A stretch of 6,821 bases of DNA. It comes from Comamonadaceae bacterium (GTDB taxonomy: Bacteria; Pseudomonadota; Gammaproteobacteria; Burkholderiales; Burkholderiaceae_C). The stretch lies in contig JAIXXW010000044.1 of the NCBI GenBank assembly GCA_027490555.1, positions 1 to 6,821 on the forward strand, in the 5' to 3' direction. Shown here piece after piece: positions 1-6,017 of this stretch. The position numbers and the translations under genes were made by a program. Position 1 is the stretch's first letter, and every line of letters starts with the position of its first letter. The notes beneath the pieces were generated by a model. It saw nothing but the letters and a program-made list of their open reading frames with translations, was not told where the DNA came from and made no database searches.

Positions 1-67
1 AGCCGGACGCTGCCAAAAGGGCGGCAAGAACAGCGGTGTGTTTCAGTGTCTCGCGGCGGTTTTGCAC
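1..67 (-). CDS. soxY: SoxY N-terminus, sulfur-carrier subunit of the Sox system (partial, runs off left edge)
   Basis: The reading frame starts with GTG at 65-67, 7 nt after a strong Shine-Dalgarno AAGGAG (75-80), and stays open for 22 codons to the edge. The visible peptide has a twin-arginine signal: N-R-R-E-T-L-K at residues 3-9, followed by a hydrophobic Ala/Leu stretch. This arrangement is typical of SoxY, which is exported by Tat together with SoxZ and carries the thiosulfate-derived sulfur on a C-terminal cysteine in the periplasm. The identification rests on the signal-peptide style plus the sulfur-oxidation neighbourhood (FccAB, thioredoxin, YeeE, cytochrome c551). The diagnostic C-terminal GGCGG motif lies outside the window. 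Another Tat-exported protein is possible, so this is a moderately confident call. A palindrome (81-94) sits just upstream of the ribosome binding site. Confidence 0.55.
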   Translation of the reverse strand, partial: MQNRRETLKHTAVLAALLAASG

Positions 68-80
68 CAGATAACTCCTT

Positions 81-94
81 GATGAACATTCATC
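81..94. promoter_or_regulatory. Candidate operator: inverted repeat GATGAA-CA-TTCATC before soxY
   Basis: The stretch reads GATGAACATTCATC, with 6-bp arms that are exact reverse complements around a 2-nt centre. It lies immediately upstream of the soxY Shine-Dalgarno, within the 181-bp gap after the cytochrome gene. A TATAAG hexamer reading toward soxY (minus strand, 94-99) abuts the repeat and could be a -10 element, although no good -35 is visible at 16-18 bp. The position suits a repressor site for an ArsR-type regulator, but no binding data are implied. Confidence 0.4.
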
Positions 95-205
95 TTATAG
101 AAACCGGCCAAGACTTGCATGAGGACTCGGACCATCCACCTGCCACACCCCTGGGCATGCATGGCCTGGTTCGGACACATGGAAAAACAGCGGGCGGCGT
201 GATCG

Positions 206-238
206 GCACAGGCACCAGGCCACAACCCGGGCCTGTGC
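206..238 (-). terminator. Hairpin downstream of the cytochrome gene (possible attenuator or mRNA 3' end)
   Basis: Read on the minus strand, GCACAGGC pairs with GCCTGTGC (8 bp, 17-nt loop) starting 11 nt after the cytochrome stop codon. An overlapping alternative stem pairs CAGGCC with GGCCTG (216-221/230-235). No run of T residues follows, so it is not a canonical intrinsic terminator. It could protect the cytochrome mRNA end or reduce read-through into soxY. Confidence 0.4.
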
Positions 239-248
239 GGCTTGAACC

Positions 249-557
249 TTATTTGGCGCCGGCCAAGATCCAGGTGGCCAATTTCAGGGCATCACCGTCA
301 CTCAAGGCGGCCTGGGCCGGCATCGGGACAGGGCCCCACTTGCCCGCACCACCGGCCTTGATGCTTTTGGCCAAAGTGGCTGCAGCATCCTTTTGACCCG
401 CGTACTTTTTGGCCACATCGTTGTAGGAAGGGCCCACCATTTTTTTATCGACGGCATGGCAAGCCATGCAGTTGTTCTTCTTGGCCAGGTCCAAATTGGC
501 AAAGGCGGGGGCCGATGTGAATGCGGCCACAGCGGCCACCGTGAAAATCAACTTCAT
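249..557 (-). CDS. Periplasmic monoheme cytochrome c, c551/c552 type
   Basis: The product is 102 residues. A Sec signal peptide covers residues 1-20, ending A-F-A before N21, and leaves an 82-residue mature protein, the size typical of bacterial cytochrome c551. The single heme site is C30-M-A-C33-H34. The sixth ligand is M79 in K-W-G-P-V-P-M-P, a typical c551 signature. The start at 557 is chosen over an in-frame ATG at 590 because GGGAG lies 5 nt upstream and the signal peptide then begins correctly with M-K-L. It lies directly upstream of soxY on the same strand, which suggests it is the soluble electron acceptor that carries electrons from Sox (or FccAB) to a terminal oxidase. It is too c551-like to be SoxX. 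The class is certain; the partner is inferred. Confidence 0.9.
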   Translation of the reverse strand: MKLIFTVAAVAAFTSAPAFANLDLAKKNNCMACHAVDKKMVGPSYNDVAKKYAGQKDAAATLAKSIKAGGAGKWGPVPMPAQAALSDGDALKLATWILAGAK

Positions 558-596
558 GAATGCTCCCATCAGAGGCGGGTGAATGTCCAAAGAAAT

Positions 597-630
597 CCCC
601 CAAGCCAGCCAGCAGGCCCTGGTTTGGGGG
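597..630 (-). terminator. Probable intrinsic terminator between the MerR-type gene and the cytochrome gene
   Basis: On the minus strand CCCCCAA pairs with TTGGGGG. After one mismatch CCAG pairs with CTGG, giving an 11-bp stem with a 10-nt loop, followed by the T-rich ATTTCTTT. It lies about 180 nt past the MerR-type stop and 40 nt before the cytochrome start. It therefore separates the two transcription units or sits in the cytochrome leader. Apart from this hairpin I see no gene in 558-809; the frames open there are spillover from neighbouring genes. Confidence 0.5.
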
Positions 631-809
631 TGCCACGGATTCTAATGACACCGCGCTTTTCAAAGGCCCAATCTCATGGCCAAAAAAGGTTATGCCATTG
701 CGCCTTGACATCCGTGCCAAGGGCACCGCACCGGTGGGCTGCCATGAACCCCGTTGGGTTGTGCACGGCCCGGGCGAAGCCGCTGCCGCCCCAAGAACTG
801 CCGACTGGA

Positions 810-1793
810 TCAACGCGGCGTTTCCCGCAGATCGATGCCCTCGTGCTGTGCGATTTTTTCCAGGGCGCCTTCGAACAAGGCACGCGCCGAACCCGAAATG
901 GCGCGCAAATAGGAATGCAGGTGCGCGTCCTCGGTGTTTTTGTTCAGACACTCCTGGCTGTAGGCCTCAAAGCTGGCCAACTGCGCGATCAGTTCAGCCA
1001 CATGCTTGGGGCACTCGCACAGCACATTGGTCGAAATGCTGGCCACCCGCCGCAAAGTGGCATCGGTGTATTTGCGCCCGGCAATGACCGCGCCGGCCTG
1101 GCCAAAGGCCTGTGCCCGCTCACGGTCGACAAACAAGACCGATTGCAGCAACTCGGCCAATTCGCTGTCCGAGACTGGATCGCGTCGAACCGTCAGGCCC
1201 GCCCGCTTCATGCTGTGCACCACCCGGTCAGGCGCGAAGTGGTAGAGCACAATGGTTTGGGCAAAAGGGTGGCGCTGCATCAAACCACGGATCGATTCGT
1301 ACACCGTGTCCTGCAGGGAGTTGACCTTGATCAACAGCACCTGCGGCTTGTCTGACAAAGGGGCATGCTGGGCAGCGGCCAGGTCTTCCAGCACGTCGGT
1401 CACCTGGATGCGGTGCTGGTTGAGCACTGCAGAAAATTGCCCCGACTCGATGCGGTTGGCCAAGCCCAAACCCACCACCGCCAAGCACACGGGTTGTGCC
1501 AAAGCAGGCGCCGTGGGCATGTGTTGACCGATGGTCGACAACTGACGCAACTGGGCCAGATCCAAAGGGGCAATGCTGCCGATGCCATGCCCCGCGCTGG
1601 TCAGTTGCTTGAGCAACAAGGCCTTGGACACATCCTGCTCGGCAAACAGGCGCTGGTTGCCGCCAGTCTTGACCGGATTGAAAGCCCCATAGCGGGTTTG
1701 CCAAATGCGCAAGGTGGACACCGGTATGGCGGTGGCTCTGGAGACGGCACCGATGCGGTACATCGGTGCTTGGTTGGCAGGGGTGTGGGACAC
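810..1793 (-). CDS. MerR-family regulator with a degenerate B12-domain-like core and a Cys-rich C-terminal domain
   Basis: The product is 327 residues from a GTG start at 1793, with AAGG 6 nt upstream. A shorter start at ATG 1763 (residue 11) would still keep the whole DNA-binding domain. Residues 11-56 form the MerR winged helix (Y-R-I-G-A-V-S, S-T-L-R-I-W-Q-T-R-Y-G, and G-G-N-Q-R-L-F). The middle region (about 100-225) has an alternating beta/alpha pattern like the cobalamin-binding fold of CarH/LitR regulators, but I do not see the D/E-x-H-x-x-G cobalamin ligand motif, so it probably does not bind B12. The C-terminal region (about 250-320) carries C259-E-C261-P-K-H264 and C282, a possible metal or redox site. 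It is divergent from the Rrf2-type gene and likely shares or controls that promoter region. The effector is unknown; a link to sulfur metabolism is inferred from location only. Confidence 0.85.
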   Translation of the reverse strand: MSHTPANQAPMYRIGAVSRATAIPVSTLRIWQTRYGAFNPVKTGGNQRLFAEQDVSKALLLKQLTSAGHGIGSIAPLDLAQLRQLSTIGQHMPTAPALAQPVCLAVVGLGLANRIESGQFSAVLNQHRIQVTDVLEDLAAAQHAPLSDKPQVLLIKVNSLQDTVYESIRGLMQRHPFAQTIVLYHFAPDRVVHSMKRAGLTVRRDPVSDSELAELLQSVLFVDRERAQAFGQAGAVIAGRKYTDATLRRVASISTNVLCECPKHVAELIAQLASFEAYSQECLNKNTEDAHLHSYLRAISGSARALFEGALEKIAQHEGIDLRETPR

Positions 1794-1910
1794 GCGGGCC
1801 TTTTTTGTTAAGGTATTGAGTAGATTTTATCTCGAAATATCTGAAATATTTGAAGGAAATGATGTTTGAGTAGCTATTGACCCGAAAATACCTCTAACAA
1901 GGAGTCACAA
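1794..1910. promoter_or_regulatory. Divergent, AT-rich, repeat-bearing promoter region of the MerR-type and Rrf2-type genes
   Basis: This 117-bp gap is much more AT-rich than its surroundings. TTGAGTAG occurs twice exactly 50 bp apart (1816-1823 and 1866-1873). AAATAT/ATATTT form an inverted repeat (1835-1840/1846-1851). A 9-bp periodicity runs through 1832-1858 (TCGAAATAT, CTGAAATAT, TTGAAGGAA). Toward the MerR-type gene, TTCAAA and TAAAAT lie 19 bp apart, the long spacer typical of MerR-activated promoters, and the inverted repeat falls between them. I see no convincing consensus promoter toward the Rrf2-type gene. Confidence 0.55.
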
Positions 1911-2402
1911 ATGATTTCAAACAAAACCGTCAATGCGATGGACGTGTGTGTGGCCATTGCCTCGCTGCAACACCAGGGCCGCGTCTCGACCAACGAGTTG
2001 GCACGGCGGCTGCAGCTGTCCATCTCCAACCTGGAAAGTCTGCTCAAACCGCTCAGAGACCAGGGCATCGTCAGGTCGCGCAAGGGCCCTGGCGGGGGTT
2101 ATGAAATTTCTGGAGACCTGCGCAGGATCTCCATGTGGGACATTGCGGCCATTTTCGAGCCCACGCTGGCCCAGCAAGGCGCACAGGACGCACAGCTGAT
2201 GCCGGCGGAATACGAGTGGGGTCTGGAACAGGTGATCGTGCAGACCCTGCGGGGGTTTGCCTTGTCCGATTTCGTGTCAGTGCAGGCCGAAGCTGCACCG
2301 GCCCCAGCCCCTGTGGTCAACCGCTTCAAGTTCAAACCCCTGGCGGCCCCCCTGGTGCCCAAGGCCCCCAACTCGGTGTTCCAGTGGCACATGGCGGTTT
2401 AG
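1911..2402 (+). CDS. Rrf2-family transcription regulator lacking the Fe-S cysteine triad
   Basis: The product is 163 residues, starting at ATG with AAGGAG 6 nt upstream. Residues 1-85 match the Rrf2 winged helix: a first helix with A-M-D-V-C-V-A-I-A-S-L, recognition helix L-S-I-S-N-L-E-S-L-L-K-P-L, the wing R-K-G-P-G-G-G-Y (residues 57-64), then I-S-M-W-D-I-A-A-I-F-E-P. IscR- and NsrR-type members hold three cysteines in the region after the wing. Here the only cysteine is C13, so classical [2Fe-2S] or [4Fe-4S] ligation by a Cys triad is not possible. The tail (residues 125-163) is Ala/Pro-rich and ends with a basic and aromatic patch (N-R-F-K-F-K, F-Q-W-H). It is divergent from the MerR-type gene. 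The target and signal are unknown; its placement suggests sulfur or redox control. Confidence 0.88.
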   Translation: MISNKTVNAMDVCVAIASLQHQGRVSTNELARRLQLSISNLESLLKPLRDQGIVRSRKGPGGGYEISGDLRRISMWDIAAIFEPTLAQQGAQDAQLMPAEYEWGLEQVIVQTLRGFALSDFVSVQAEAAPAPAPVVNRFKFKPLAAPLVPKAPNSVFQWHMAV

Positions 2403-2407
2403 GCTGT

Positions 2408-2421
2408 GCCCGCCTTCGGGC
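2408..2421 (+). other. Small GC-rich hairpin after the Rrf2-type gene
   Basis: GCCCG-CCTT-CGGGC forms a 5-bp stem and tetraloop 6 nt after the stop codon. There is no T-tract, so termination is uncertain. The rest of the convergent gap up to 2544 shows no gene and no clear terminator. Confidence 0.25.
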
Positions 2422-2544
2422 TGGCAAGTCAGCACACCAAGCGCGCATGACCCATGCCCCGACCACTCCGGGACCCCAGATGCGGACTTCTTCAGACCTC
2501 AGCGTGACCAACCGGGCCAGGACGCCGGCCTGTCCCTGTGGGTC

Positions 2545-3039
2545 TCAAAGGGCCTTGCGTCCCTGTGCCATGCGTTCGTCCAGATAGGCGCCATAAAAGT
2601 CCGGCAGGTAAGCCCCTTGCATGCGTTCGGCCACCTCCTTGCCGCCAGGGCCCCAGAACAGCAAGGTGGGTGTGACCGACACCTTCCAGGCGCGGGTCAA
2701 CTGTGCATGGGTGGTGGTCTGGCCTGCGAAATCCAGCACGGTTTGCGCGCTGCGCATGTCCACCTGAACAATGACGGTCCCCGCCCTGTGCATGGGCAAG
2801 AGGTGACTTTGCCGGGCCTGTCGACAAAACACACAACCGTCCTGACTGACCATGACCACCAGGGCTTGTTTGTGCTGGATGGCGCGGGCCAGTTCATCGG
2901 GCAATGACCGCGCCATGGGCAGACCCGCCTCTGGCCCTTGGGCCAGGGCTGCAGGGGTGCACAGCGACAGGCAGGCCGTTGCCAGCACATCACGGCGCAA
3001 AAGCCCCAAAGTGTTTGTGAAAGGGGTCCTTGTGGGCAA
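2545..3039 (-). CDS. Exported thioredoxin-fold protein, SoxW-like
   Basis: The product is up to 164 residues. It has an N-terminal signal with R15-R16-D-V-L-A followed by a hydrophobic stretch ending A-L-A-Q (residue 34). The redox motif is C69-V-F-C72, on the strand-to-helix turn after L-V-V-M-V-S-Q-D-G. The conserved cis-proline is in V-T-P124-T-L-L-F. These are the elements of a thioredoxin fold of the SoxW/DsbD-partner type. In sox loci such proteins are thought to keep periplasmic thiols, including the SoxY cysteine, reduced or to receive electrons through SoxV/CcdA. The start is unsettled: TTG 3039 has no visible ribosome site. TTG 3009 would give a compact 24-residue signal peptide, but the nearest purine-rich site (AAGGA) is too far upstream. 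It is divergent from the YeeE/YedE gene, leaving about 100 bp for two promoters. Confidence 0.8.
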   Translation of the reverse strand: MPTRTPFTNTLGLLRRDVLATACLSLCTPAALAQGPEAGLPMARSLPDELARAIQHKQALVVMVSQDGCVFCRQARQSHLLPMHRAGTVIVQVDMRSAQTVLDFAGQTTTHAQLTRAWKVSVTPTLLFWGPGGKEVAERMQGAYLPDFYGAYLDERMAQGRKAL

Positions 3040-3141
3040 GAATATCAGAAAGTGGACAATAGCGGGCTTTGCGCATGCCGGCTCAGCGGGCCCGTGCCAA
3101 GCTGAAGCATGTCAGTGATCCCTGAACGATTGGAGAAATCC

Positions 3142-4206
3142 GTGAATCTCGCACATTGGCTCGACACTTGGGGTGACGCCAACGTATTGGTTGTGACCGG
3201 TGCCTTGGTCGGCTTGATTTTCGGTTTTGCCGCACAACGCAGCCAGTTTTGCACCCGCGCCGCAGTGATCGATGTGGTGGATCGGCGGTCATGGGACAGG
3301 TTCAGTGTGTGGGGCTTGGCTTTTGGCGCTTGTCTGGCGAGTGTACAAGTCCTGGTGTTCATGGGGGGGCTGCAGCCGGCGGACGCTCGCCAGATCGGGA
3401 TGCCCGGCAGCATCACGGGTGCGGTGTTGGGCGGTTTGCTGTTTGGCGCGGGCATGATTTTCACGCGGGGCTGTGCCAGCCGTTTGCTGATTTTGTCGGC
3501 CAGTGGCAATTTGCGCGCCTTGCTGACGGGCTTGGTCTTTGCCGTGACCGTTCAGACCAGCATTGCCGGATGGCTGGCACCTGCCCGCAAAGCGGTTGTG
3601 GGGTGGTGGCCGGTGGACGGCGGTCCTGCGCGCGATCTGCTGCAGCTGACAGGTCTGGGGCCTGCCGGGGGTCTGGTGTTGGGATGGTTGGCACTGGCCC
3701 TCGGTCTGTACCTTTTCTTCAAAACACACCCTCGCCGCTGGGGCTTGGCGGTGTTTGCCCTGACCACGGGAGTGAGCGTGGCTTTGGGTTGGGGCCTGAC
3801 ACAGGCCATCGCCACGCAGTCGTTTGAAGCCATCCAAATCCAGAGCCTGAGCTTCAGCAGTGCATCGGCCGAGATGCTGATGCGGGTGTTGTCCAGCGCC
3901 ACATCGCCCAGCCTGGGCTTTGATGCCGGCATGTTGCCTGCCACCTTCGCCGGCGCATTCTTGGGCGCCATGCTGGGCGGTGACTTCAAATGGGAAGGGT
4001 TCAAGACCGAAAGCCGCTTGGGACACTACCTGTTCGGTGCCGTGCTCATGGGCTTTGGTGCTGTGCTGGCCATGGGTTGCACGGTGGGCGCCGGCTTGAC
4101 GGGCGGGGCGATTTTCTCGGTGACCGCTTGGCTCACGCTGGTCGCCATCTGGCTCGGGGCGGCCTTGTCCTGTCGCATCCACCGCCGCATGGGCTGGGCC
4201 ATGTGA
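3142..4206 (+). CDS. YeeE/YedE-family membrane protein, thiosulfate/sulfane-sulfur transporter (TsuA/SoxT-like)
   Basis: This is a hydrophobic multi-pass inner-membrane protein of the sulfur-transport family (Sulf_transp). I start it at GTG 3142, which has GGAG 6 nt upstream, giving 354 residues. An in-frame ATG at 3109 would give 365 but has only a poor ribosome site. Numbered from the longer form, it shows the paired repeats of this family, each with a conserved cysteine: R-S-Q-F-C48-T-R, F-T-R-G-C122-A-S-R-L and A-M-G-C324-T-V-G-A-G. In the characterised thiosulfate channel TsuA, such membrane cysteines relay the substrate by transient S-S interactions. Relatives are encoded in many sox clusters. 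Here it lies between the thioredoxin gene and fccB (convergent), so it probably imports or exports thiosulfate or another sulfane-sulfur compound. The substrate is inferred. Confidence 0.9.
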   Translation: MNLAHWLDTWGDANVLVVTGALVGLIFGFAAQRSQFCTRAAVIDVVDRRSWDRFSVWGLAFGACLASVQVLVFMGGLQPADARQIGMPGSITGAVLGGLLFGAGMIFTRGCASRLLILSASGNLRALLTGLVFAVTVQTSIAGWLAPARKAVVGWWPVDGGPARDLLQLTGLGPAGGLVLGWLALALGLYLFFKTHPRRWGLAVFALTTGVSVALGWGLTQAIATQSFEAIQIQSLSFSSASAEMLMRVLSSATSPSLGFDAGMLPATFAGAFLGAMLGGDFKWEGFKTESRLGHYLFGAVLMGFGAVLAMGCTVGAGLTGGAIFSVTAWLTLVAIWLGAALSCRIHRRMGWAM

Positions 4207-4210
4207 GTTC

Positions 4211-4246
4211 GCAAAAAAAACGCCGCAAGTCCAGGACTGCGGCGTT
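4211..4246 (-). terminator. Strong intrinsic terminator of the fcc operon
   Basis: AACGCCGCA (4219-4227) pairs perfectly with TGCGGCGTT (4238-4246). On the minus strand the stem is followed at once by eight T residues (the A-run at 4213-4220). It lies 22 nt after the fccB stop and ends that transcript. For the convergent yeeE transcript the same stem lacks a following T-tract, so it would act mainly in one direction. Confidence 0.85.
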
Positions 4247-4267
4247 GGCGACTTCAAGCGCTCTGCA

Positions 4268-5542
4268 TCAGGCCAGGGTGTCGGCCCAAATGTTTTGTGC
4301 CCATGACAGGGCATAGATGCCTTCCAATTCATTGGCGGCACTCGACAAGCCGCCCGAACCGGGCACGGTCACCATGGTCTTTTGCACGGGGTCATAACGG
4401 TGCACGCTGGCCACGTGAACCACTTCTTTGCTGTTGACAAAGCTGTAGCAGGTGTTGTTGTAGACCGGCATGCTGTTGACGGGTTGGCCCATCAACAAAG
4501 CCACGACCGCGGCCGCGCAGGTCTTGCCGTGCTGGTTGGCCATGTGGCCTGATTTGGGCATCCCAGGCGCGGCCAGGATCGAGTCGCCGAGCACGTGGAC
4601 GTTCTTGGCCACCTTGGATTCAAAGGTCAGGAAGTCCACTTCGCACCAGCGCTTGTTGGCTGTGGCCAAGCCCGCATTGGCGGCGATGTCACCTGCGCGC
4701 ATGCTCGGAATCACGTTCAAAACGCTGGCCTTGATGTCGTCGTTGAACTCGAACTTCAAGGTCTTGTTGGCCACATCCACATCGGTGACATTGTGTTTGC
4801 CACGGTACTCGATGATGCCCTTGTAGCGCTCGGCCCAGGCCTTTTTGAATAAGGCGCCCTTGGAGGTGACATCGTCGTTGGCGTCCAGGATCAGCACTTT
4901 GCTCTTGGGTTTGGCCTTGCTGAAATAGTCCGCCACCTGGCAGGCCCGCTCGTAGGGGCCGGGCGGGCAACGGTACGGGGCCAGGGGGATGGACATGGCA
5001 AACACGCCGCCGTCGGGCATGGCTTCGAGTTGTTTGCGCAGCGTCAGGGTTTGCTCGCCCGCCTTCCAGGCGTGCATCACCTGCTCTTTGGCCCCCGCGC
5101 GGTTCATGCCGGGCAAGGTTTCCCACATGAAGTCCACGCCAGGAGAAACGATCAGGCGGTCATAGCTCAGCTCGGTGCCGCCGGCCAGTTTGACGATGCG
5201 CTTGTCGGCGTCGATGGTGTTGACGCGGTCCTTGATCACCTGGACACCGTGACGCTTGGTCAGGTTGTCATAGGGGGTGGTGATGTCGGCCAGGGTCTTG
5301 CTGCCACCGATGACCAGGTTGGAGATGGGGCAAGAAATGAAGGCAGGGTTGGGCTCCACCAGGGTGACCTGGATTTTGCGATCCGACCACATGCGCAGGT
5401 ATTTGGCGGCAGTGGCCCCCGAATAACCCCCGCCAATGACCACCACCTTGGGTCCGCTGCCCCCCCCGATGGAGGCACAACCGGAGACCAAGCCCATGGC
5501 CCCCAAAGCGGAGCCGGTTTGTAAAAAATGACGTCGTTGCAT
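4268..5542 (-). CDS. fccB: Flavocytochrome c sulfide dehydrogenase, flavin subunit FccB
   Basis: This periplasmic FAD subunit oxidises sulfide to sulfane sulfur/polysulfide and passes electrons to the heme of FccA. I take the start at ATG 5542 (424 residues), preceded by GAGGA. ATG 5557 (429 residues) overlaps the fccA stop as ATGA and is also possible. In 429-residue numbering: Tat motif R8-R9-H-F-L-Q, FAD-binding V-V-V-I-G-G-G-Y-S-G-A (38-48), and C76 in F-I-S-C-P-I-S-N at the place of the cysteine that covalently holds FAD in Allochromatium FCSD. C197 (Y-R-C-P-P-G-P-Y) and C370 (N-T-C-Y-S-F-V) match the redox-active disulfide. The signal peptide also contains a possible lipobox V-S-G-C27. 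It is the last gene of the arsR-fccA-fccB run. The identification is secure; the closely related SoxF is the only alternative name. Confidence 0.95.
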   Translation of the reverse strand: MQRRHFLQTGSALGAMGLVSGCASIGGGSGPKVVVIGGGYSGATAAKYLRMWSDRKIQVTLVEPNPAFISCPISNLVIGGSKTLADITTPYDNLTKRHGVQVIKDRVNTIDADKRIVKLAGGTELSYDRLIVSPGVDFMWETLPGMNRAGAKEQVMHAWKAGEQTLTLRKQLEAMPDGGVFAMSIPLAPYRCPPGPYERACQVADYFSKAKPKSKVLILDANDDVTSKGALFKKAWAERYKGIIEYRGKHNVTDVDVANKTLKFEFNDDIKASVLNVIPSMRAGDIAANAGLATANKRWCEVDFLTFESKVAKNVHVLGDSILAAPGMPKSGHMANQHGKTCAAAVVALLMGQPVNSMPVYNNTCYSFVNSKEVVHVASVHRYDPVQKTMVTVPGSGGLSSAANELEGIYALSWAQNIWADTLA

Positions 5543-5553
5543 GGCTGTTTTCC

Positions 5554-5862
5554 TCATCGTTTCTGGGCAGCGAAATAGCCAGCGATGGCCTCGATCTGCG
5601 CGTCGGTGTAACCCTTGGCGAGCTGGTGCATGATGGTGGCGGCTGGCACGCGATCGGCCTTGTAATCCAGCATCTTCTTGACCAGTTCATTCTTGTTGTA
5701 GCCGGCCAGGGACACCATGGCGGGTTGGGCGCGTCCATCGGTGCCATGGCAAGCGGCGCAAGATGCTGCCAGGCTGCGTGCCTGCAAGGGATCGATCTGG
5801 GCTTGCGCCAGACCCGACACAGCCAGCCAAGCGGCTGCCGTCAATGCGTGTTTCATCTTCAT
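5554..5862 (-). CDS. fccA: Flavocytochrome c sulfide dehydrogenase, monoheme cytochrome subunit FccA
   Basis: The product is 102 residues, with a signal peptide at 1-21 (ending L-A-Q-A) and one heme site, C35-A-A-C38-H39. M78 in T-I-M-H-Q-L-A-K-G-Y-T-D is the probable sixth ligand. Start ATG 5862 has AAGGA 6 nt upstream. It accepts electrons from the flavin of FccB and hands them to a soluble cytochrome, perhaps the c551-type protein encoded at 249-557. At about 81 mature residues it is the short monoheme form (as in Chlorobium), not the longer diheme form of purple sulfur bacteria. Its stop overlaps an in-frame ATG of fccB (ATGA), implying translational coupling. An upstream open frame also ends in an ATGA overlap with this start. 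Confidence 0.92.
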   Translation of the reverse strand: MKMKHALTAAAWLAVSGLAQAQIDPLQARSLAASCAACHGTDGRAQPAMVSLAGYNKNELVKKMLDYKADRVPAATIMHQLAKGYTDAQIEAIAGYFAAQKR

Positions 5863-6008
5863 GGTTTTTCCTTGAAAAAAATCAATCGGTCTTGGGTGAC
5901 TCCAGCGGAGTCGGGGTCGCCCATGTCAGGGTTGTTCAGCGCCAGACCGCAGGCCATTCGTGTGGGACTCGATGGGCCGTCGTCCGGCTTTGCGTGGGTT
6001 GGATGGAT
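5859..6008 (-). CDS. Possible small protein gene filling the arsR-fccA gap (start codon non-standard or lost)
   Basis: Immediately after the arsR stop, AAGGAG (6013-6018) is followed by TTCC and then a frame open for 49 codons. It ends in a TGA that overlaps the fccA ATG (ATGA), the way coupled operon genes meet. No ATG, GTG or TTG stands at the expected place; the codon there is ATC (6006-6008). Internal ATGs at 5957 and 5924 would give 32- or 21-residue products but lack Shine-Dalgarno sites. The deduced peptide is hydrophilic, with one cysteine (residue 20) and a distinctive N-N-P-D-M-G-D-P-D-S-A-G-V segment. I do not recognise a family. It may be a real small gene with a rare start, a pseudogene that lost its ATG, or a non-coding spacer. 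Confidence 0.35.
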   Translation of the reverse strand: MHPTHAKPDDGPSSPTRMACGLALNNPDMGDPDSAGVTQDRLIFFKEKP

Positions 6009-6017
6009 GGAACTCCT

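Noticed and set aside
43..225. Minus-strand 60-codon frame before and across the soxY start
   Set aside because: It overlaps the soxY start in another frame. The frame that begins right after the AAGGAG site with a Tat signal is far better supported.
393..1355. Plus-strand frame of 320 codons across the cytochrome and MerR-type genes
   Set aside because: It is antisense to two genes with unmistakable motifs (CxxCH heme site, MerR helix-turn-helix), has no family resemblance and no ribosome site.
2257..2907. Plus-strand 216-codon frame over the rrf2 3' end and the thioredoxin gene
   Set aside because: It overlaps rrf2 in another frame and is antisense to the CxxC thioredoxin; its composition is Pro/His/Gln-rich shadow sequence.
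4211..4246. Bidirectional terminator for yeeE and fccB
   Set aside because: The stem is strong, but only the minus-strand reading is followed by a T-tract, so I call it for fccB only.
3289..4341. Long antisense frame of 350 codons opposite the YeeE/YedE gene
   Set aside because: Its product is Gln/Arg/His/Pro-rich low-complexity sequence typical of the opposite strand of a GC-rich membrane protein gene; the plus-strand protein has clear family motifs.
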